Positions 60,619 through 64,000 of a stretch of 64,000 bases of DNA are shown in pieces. The notes under the pieces were generated by a model. That model was not told the DNA's origin and searched no databases. It worked only from the letters and a program-made list of their open reading frames with translations. Made by a program: the position numbers and the translations under genes. The stretch's first letter is position 1; every line of letters begins with the position of its first letter. Origin of the DNA: Castellaniella sp034675905 (GTDB lineage Bacteria > Pseudomonadota > Gammaproteobacteria > Burkholderiales > Burkholderiaceae_B); assembly GCF_034675905.1 (NCBI RefSeq), contig NZ_JAUCCV010000002.1, positions 124,001 to 188,000 on the forward strand, read 5' to 3'.

Positions 60619-61524
60619 TTAGCCGAACACGCCGGTGGATAGATAGCGGTCGCCTCGGTCGCAGACGATGAAGACGATCGTGGCGTCGCGCACGGTGGCA
60701 GCCACCCGCAAAGCGGCGACCGCAGCCCCGGCCGACGATATCCCGCCAAAGATGCCTTCTTCGGCCGCCAGGCGCCGGGCCATGGATTCCGCCTGGTCCT
60801 GGGTGATGGGCTCGAAGGCGTCGATCTCTGCGGGATGGTAGATGCTGGGCTGATAGGCTTCCGGCCATTTGCGGATACCCGGGATATGAGCGCCGTCGGC
60901 AGGCTGCGCCCCGACGACCTGAACCGCCGGGTTGCGGGAACGCAGGTAGCCGCCTACTCCCATGATGGTGCCAGTGGTGCCCATGGCGCTGACGAAGTGC
61001 GTGACCTGACCATCGGTCTGATCCCAGATTTCCGGGCCCGTGGTCTCACGGTGCGCGCGCGGATTGTCTTCATTGGAAAATTGATCCAGCACGAAACCCC
61101 GGCCTTCGGCCTGCATGCGCAGCGCCTCGTCGCGAGCATATTCCATGCCGCCCTGATCCGCCGGGGTCAGGATCAGGTCAGCGCCGTACGCCGTCATGGC
61201 CGCGCAACGTTCCCGAGAGGAATTGTCCGGCATCAGCAGGATCATGTGATAGCCGCGCACGGCGGCCGCCATGGCCAGGGCGATGCCGGTATTGCCGCTG
61301 GTCGCCTCGATCAGCGTATCGCCCGGACGGATATCGCCGCGCAACTCTGCCTGGCGGATCATGCTCAACGCCGCGCGGTCCTTGACCGAGCCGGCGGGAT
61401 TGTTGCCCTCGAGCTTGGCCAGGATGACATTGCCGCGAGGCGCGCCGGCATCCCCCGGCAGGCGCTGCAAACGCACCAAGGGAGTGGAACCGACGATGTC
61501 TTCGATGGTGGGGTAGGTTTTCAT
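60619..61524 (-). CDS. cysM: Cysteine synthase B
   Basis: A 301-residue PLP enzyme that makes cysteine from O-acetylserine and sulfide, or S-sulfocysteine from thiosulfate. The Schiff-base Lys is in NPAGSVKDRAAL, and EATSGNTGIALA binds substrate. It stands alone on the minus strand, converging with mltB. Confidence 0.93.
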   Translation of the reverse strand: MKTYPTIEDIVGSTPLVRLQRLPGDAGAPRGNVILAKLEGNNPAGSVKDRAALSMIRQAELRGDIRPGDTLIEATSGNTGIALAMAAAVRGYHMILLMPDNSSRERCAAMTAYGADLILTPADQGGMEYARDEALRMQAEGRGFVLDQFSNEDNPRAHRETTGPEIWDQTDGQVTHFVSAMGTTGTIMGVGGYLRSRNPAVQVVGAQPADGAHIPGIRKWPEAYQPSIYHPAEIDAFEPITQDQAESMARRLAAEEGIFGGISSAGAAVAALRVAATVRDATIVFIVCDRGDRYLSTGVFG

Positions 61525-61664
61525 GCTCGAAATGATACACCCGCCCCGAACGGCCGACGGCGCATGCTTCAGCTGGAAATAAGCTTATGCCGCCGGCAGG
61601 ATATAGACCGGCGAAACAGCCCGGACAGTCACGCCGCGGCAGCAGGCGCCACCCGCAGAACGGA

Positions 61665-62120
61665 TCAGCGTTTCGTCGCAGGCGTTCGGCCTGCAGCAGG
61701 CCCGGCAAGCGGTGGGGCCGGTTCTCCTTGTCCCGATACGCGCATCCCCCCGCCATCGATGGTCAGGCCCGCCGACTGCAGCGCCTGGGCGCGGCGCGGA
61801 CCGATACCGCGCACGCGATCTGACAAGTCGGCAAAGGACTGATACCGTCCGCCTCGCGTCCGCTCATCCAGAATGATCTGCGCCGTCTTGGGGCCGATGC
61901 CGCGAATCCCCCGCAATTGATCCAGAGTAGCGGTATTCAGATCCACTGCGCCGGCAGCGCCGGCCCAGGTCAATGCCGCCAGGCTGGCTGCCCGAAGTAC
62001 ACGTGAGACACGCGGCGCGGATGGCAGCCGCATCCGCCGCCGGCGCCGGTCCACGGGCAGGGCGACCGGGCTTGTCGCGAACGAGGGCTGAGCAACGGTG
62101 CTATGCAGAAAAGGATTCAT
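61665..62120 (-). CDS. ComEA-like helix-hairpin-helix protein
   Basis: A 151-residue protein. A basic N-terminus and hydrophobic stretch (LRAASLAALTWAGAAGAV) suggest an unusual signal or anchor; the N-terminal 40 residues are Arg/Pro-rich, so the true start may be later. The domain VDLNTATLDQLRGIRGIGPKTAQIILDERTRGGRYQSFADL is the ComEA HhH unit, which binds double-stranded DNA in competence. Confidence 0.82.
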   Translation of the reverse strand: MNPFLHSTVAQPSFATSPVALPVDRRRRRMRLPSAPRVSRVLRAASLAALTWAGAAGAVDLNTATLDQLRGIRGIGPKTAQIILDERTRGGRYQSFADLSDRVRGIGPRRAQALQSAGLTIDGGGMRVSGQGEPAPPLAGPAAGRTPATKR

Positions 62121-62236
62121 GACCGGACTCCTGGAAAGAGGAAGGAAGTCCGGTCATGATGCCGCAGGCATGGGCGCCGCAGCGGCAGGCTTGATGGGAT
62201 TTGTCATACCCCAAATCCGGGGCGCCGCCCAGGCGG

Positions 62237-63238
62237 TCAGGCGCGCAACTGTCCGCCGTCCAGCAGCCGCCGCACGTAGTCACTGACCCCTGTCTGCACA
62301 TCGCTGAAGGGATGCGCATAGCCTGCCGCCCGCAACTGAGTGAGGTCCGCCTGGGTATGGCTCTGGTAACGGCCTTTCAGATCGTCCGGAAACGCGATGT
62401 ACCGCAGCTGCCCGCCGCCTGCCAGTTCTTCCAAGGGCAAGGCCAGTTGGCCCTGATGCACCCTCAGACTGTTGACGACGGTCTGCGCCACATCATTGAA
62501 CGGCTGGGCGCGCCCCGTCCCGCAATTGAAGATGCCGGAAACATGCGGGTGATCCAGGAAATGCAGATTGACCCTGACGACATCGTCGATATAGACGAAG
62601 TCCCGCTGCTGCCCGCCATCCGGATAGCCATCCCAGCCGCCGAACAAGCGCACATGCCCCTGCTCGACGTATTGGTTCATATTGTGGAAAGCCACCGAGG
62701 CCATGCGGCCCTTGTGCTGCTCACGCGGGCCGTAGACATTGAAATACCGCAACCCTACGACCTGGGCCGTCAGCCTATCCATACGGCGGCGCAGCACCTG
62801 ATCGAAGAGCAGCTTGGAATAGCCATAGACGTTCAGCGGGGATTCGTGCGCGGGATCTTCGACATACTGCGGACCGGCGCCATACACAGCGGCCGAAGAG
62901 GCATACAGAAACGGGACCTCACGCGCCTGGCAGTACTCGAATAGTTCCAGCGTCACGCGGAAATTATTATCCATCATGAACTGGCCGTCGCGTTCGGTCG
63001 TATCCGAGCAGGCCCCCTGATGAAACACGGCTTCCGGGCGAGGCAATTCGCCTGCCAGCACCCGACGGCGGAATTCATCCTTGTGCAGGTAGTCGGCAAT
63101 CTTCAGATCGACCAGATTGCGGAATTTGTCGCCATCCGTCAGATCATCCACGGCCAGGATGTCATCCACCCCGCGGGCGTTCAGGCCACGCACCAGATTG
63201 CTGCCGATGAAGCCGGCGGCGCCAGTTACCACGATCAT
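62237..63238 (-). CDS. hldD: ADP-L-glycero-D-manno-heptose 6-epimerase
   Basis: A 333-residue extended SDR enzyme that makes the heptose precursor of the LPS inner core. The NADP motif TGAAGFIGSNLVRGL, the substrate segment HQGACSDTTERDG, and catalytic YGYSK are complete. It overlaps the heptose kinase gene by 4 nt. Confidence 0.95.
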   Translation of the reverse strand: MIVVTGAAGFIGSNLVRGLNARGVDDILAVDDLTDGDKFRNLVDLKIADYLHKDEFRRRVLAGELPRPEAVFHQGACSDTTERDGQFMMDNNFRVTLELFEYCQAREVPFLYASSAAVYGAGPQYVEDPAHESPLNVYGYSKLLFDQVLRRRMDRLTAQVVGLRYFNVYGPREQHKGRMASVAFHNMNQYVEQGHVRLFGGWDGYPDGGQQRDFVYIDDVVRVNLHFLDHPHVSGIFNCGTGRAQPFNDVAQTVVNSLRVHQGQLALPLEELAGGGQLRYIAFPDDLKGRYQSHTQADLTQLRAAGYAHPFSDVQTGVSDYVRRLLDGGQLRA

Positions 63239-64000
63239 GATGACAACTCCTCTGCGGTCACGATGGACGTGCCCAATTTACCCACGACGATGCCCCCTGC
63301 CCGATTGGACCAGGCCATGGCATCGAACCAATCCAGCCCGGCGGCGCGCATGACGGCCAGTGTGGCCAGCACGGTATCGCCCGCCCCGGACACATCGAAC
63401 ACCTCATGCGCCTGGGCATCCACGTGCTGACGCCCGGCCTCGGTATAGAGCGTCATGCCCTGTTCGGAACGCGTGATCAGCAAGGCTTCCAGGGCCAATT
63501 CCCGGCGCAGGGCCTGCGCCCGCCGGGTCAGGTCGTCTTCGGAATCCCAACGTCCGACGGCATCCTGCATCTCGCTGCGGTTGGGCGTGACCAGCGTCGC
63601 CCCCTGATAGCGCTGGTAGCGATGGCCCTTGGGGTCGACCAGCACCGGCACGCCGGCATCCAGGGCCACGCGGATCAGGGTCTCGACCCGGCTCAGGGCG
63701 CCCTTGGCGTAATCAGACAGCACCAGCAGGTCGTAATCCGCCAAGCTGGCTCGCAAGCCGGCTTCCAGGGCCTGCAGCGCCTGTGCGCCGGGCCCTTGTT
63801 CAAAATCCACCCGCAGCAGCTGCTGCTGGCGCCCCAGGACACGCATTTTCAAGGTGGTGTCCATGCCTTCGGCGTCTTCGACCAGGCAATCCCGGATACC
63901 GGCTTCCCGGATCAGTGTCTTGACCCGGGCGCCGGCCTCGTCGGGGCCAATAATGCCCAGCAGGCCCACCTGGGAACCCAAGGCGGCGATATTGCGGGCG
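63235..64000 (-). CDS. hldE: D-glycero-beta-D-manno-heptose-7-phosphate kinase (5' part cut by window edge)
   Basis: A PfkB-family kinase. The visible 255 residues include ARNIAALGSQVGLLGIIGPDEAG, LSDYAKGALSRVETLI, and the C-terminal anion hole and catalytic Asp in VFDVSGAGDTVLATLAVM. It has no fused nucleotidyltransferase, so the kinase is a separate protein (RfaE1 type). hldD follows with an ATGA overlap, so both act in LPS heptose synthesis. Confidence 0.9.
   Translation of the reverse strand, partial: ARNIAALGSQVGLLGIIGPDEAGARVKTLIREAGIRDCLVEDAEGMDTTLKMRVLGRQQQLLRVDFEQGPGAQALQALEAGLRASLADYDLLVLSDYAKGALSRVETLIRVALDAGVPVLVDPKGHRYQRYQGATLVTPNRSEMQDAVGRWDSEDDLTRRAQALRRELALEALLITRSEQGMTLYTEAGRQHVDAQAHEVFDVSGAGDTVLATLAVMRAAGLDWFDAMAWSNRAGGIVVGKLGTSIVTAEELSS

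Overview
The window is a high-GC proteobacterial chromosome segment. The gene families (Alcaligenaceae-like FNR/cbb3 cluster, isocitrate lyase, glc operon, acetoacetyl-CoA synthetase, etfBA), the LexA-type CTGT-N8-ACAG boxes and the TTGAT-N4-ATCAA FNR boxes fit a betaproteobacterium. A family-level guess is Alcaligenaceae, in the range of Castellaniella, Pusillimonas or Bordetella. Copper nitrite reductase, an O2-sensing FNR and a cbb3 oxidase point to microaerobic and denitrifying respiration. A complete ectoine/hydroxyectoine synthesis operon plus a predicted ectoine importer points to osmotic stress. The assignment is inferred from gene content only.

Layout. 1-2280: a metal-transporting P-type ATPase (cut by the window edge) with its own HMA chaperone, then a DUF924 gene. 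2281-4772: a 2.2 kb accessory stretch between two 110-nt repeats. One repeat is the 3' end and terminator of a tRNA-Met gene, the other a related 3' fragment. The middle (about 3061-4300) degenerates into G-homopolymer sequence that is probably a sequencing or assembly artefact. 4916-13397: diguanylate cyclase, M14 peptidase, acetoacetyl-CoA synthetase, a divergent ADP-ribosylglycohydrolase homologue, lipoprotein, GhrA and a NADAR-like protein. 13522-14824: an intact ISL3-family element inserted in the tRNA-Lys terminator. 15034-23725: purB, gst, then a dld-glcD-glcE-glcF-mnmA run. 23781-25081: aroG preceded by a Phe/Tyr-rich leader peptide and attenuator.

25115-32251: ehuBCDA and ectR-ectABCD, converging between ehuA and ectD. 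32316-41373: nirK (with an extra N-terminal copper domain), fnr, and the cco cluster (ccoI-like, ccoS, ccoN, ccoO, ccoQ, ccoP, ccoG, ccoH-like, small membrane protein), with two FNR boxes. 41414-43941: aceA and queF, divergent across an AT-rich region with strong inverted repeats. 43954-53530: a sodium symporter pair, pgsA, uvrC, nagZ, acpS, orn, M48 protease, rsgA, NUDIX hydrolase and rplS. 53611-54012: a small membrane protein behind two LexA boxes. 54085-64000: peroxiredoxin, acyl-CoA dehydrogenase, etfBA, HDAC-like hydrolase, mltB, cysM, comEA-like, hldD and the start of the heptose kinase gene.

The most interesting items are: the predicted SOS-induced small membrane protein; a CcoI homologue that has lost its soluble catalytic domains but keeps the CPC membrane site and an FNR promoter; the attenuated aroG leader; the tRNA-Met repeat pair; the IS placement in the tRNA-Lys terminator; and a DraG-like protein lacking metal ligands near a NADAR-like enzyme.
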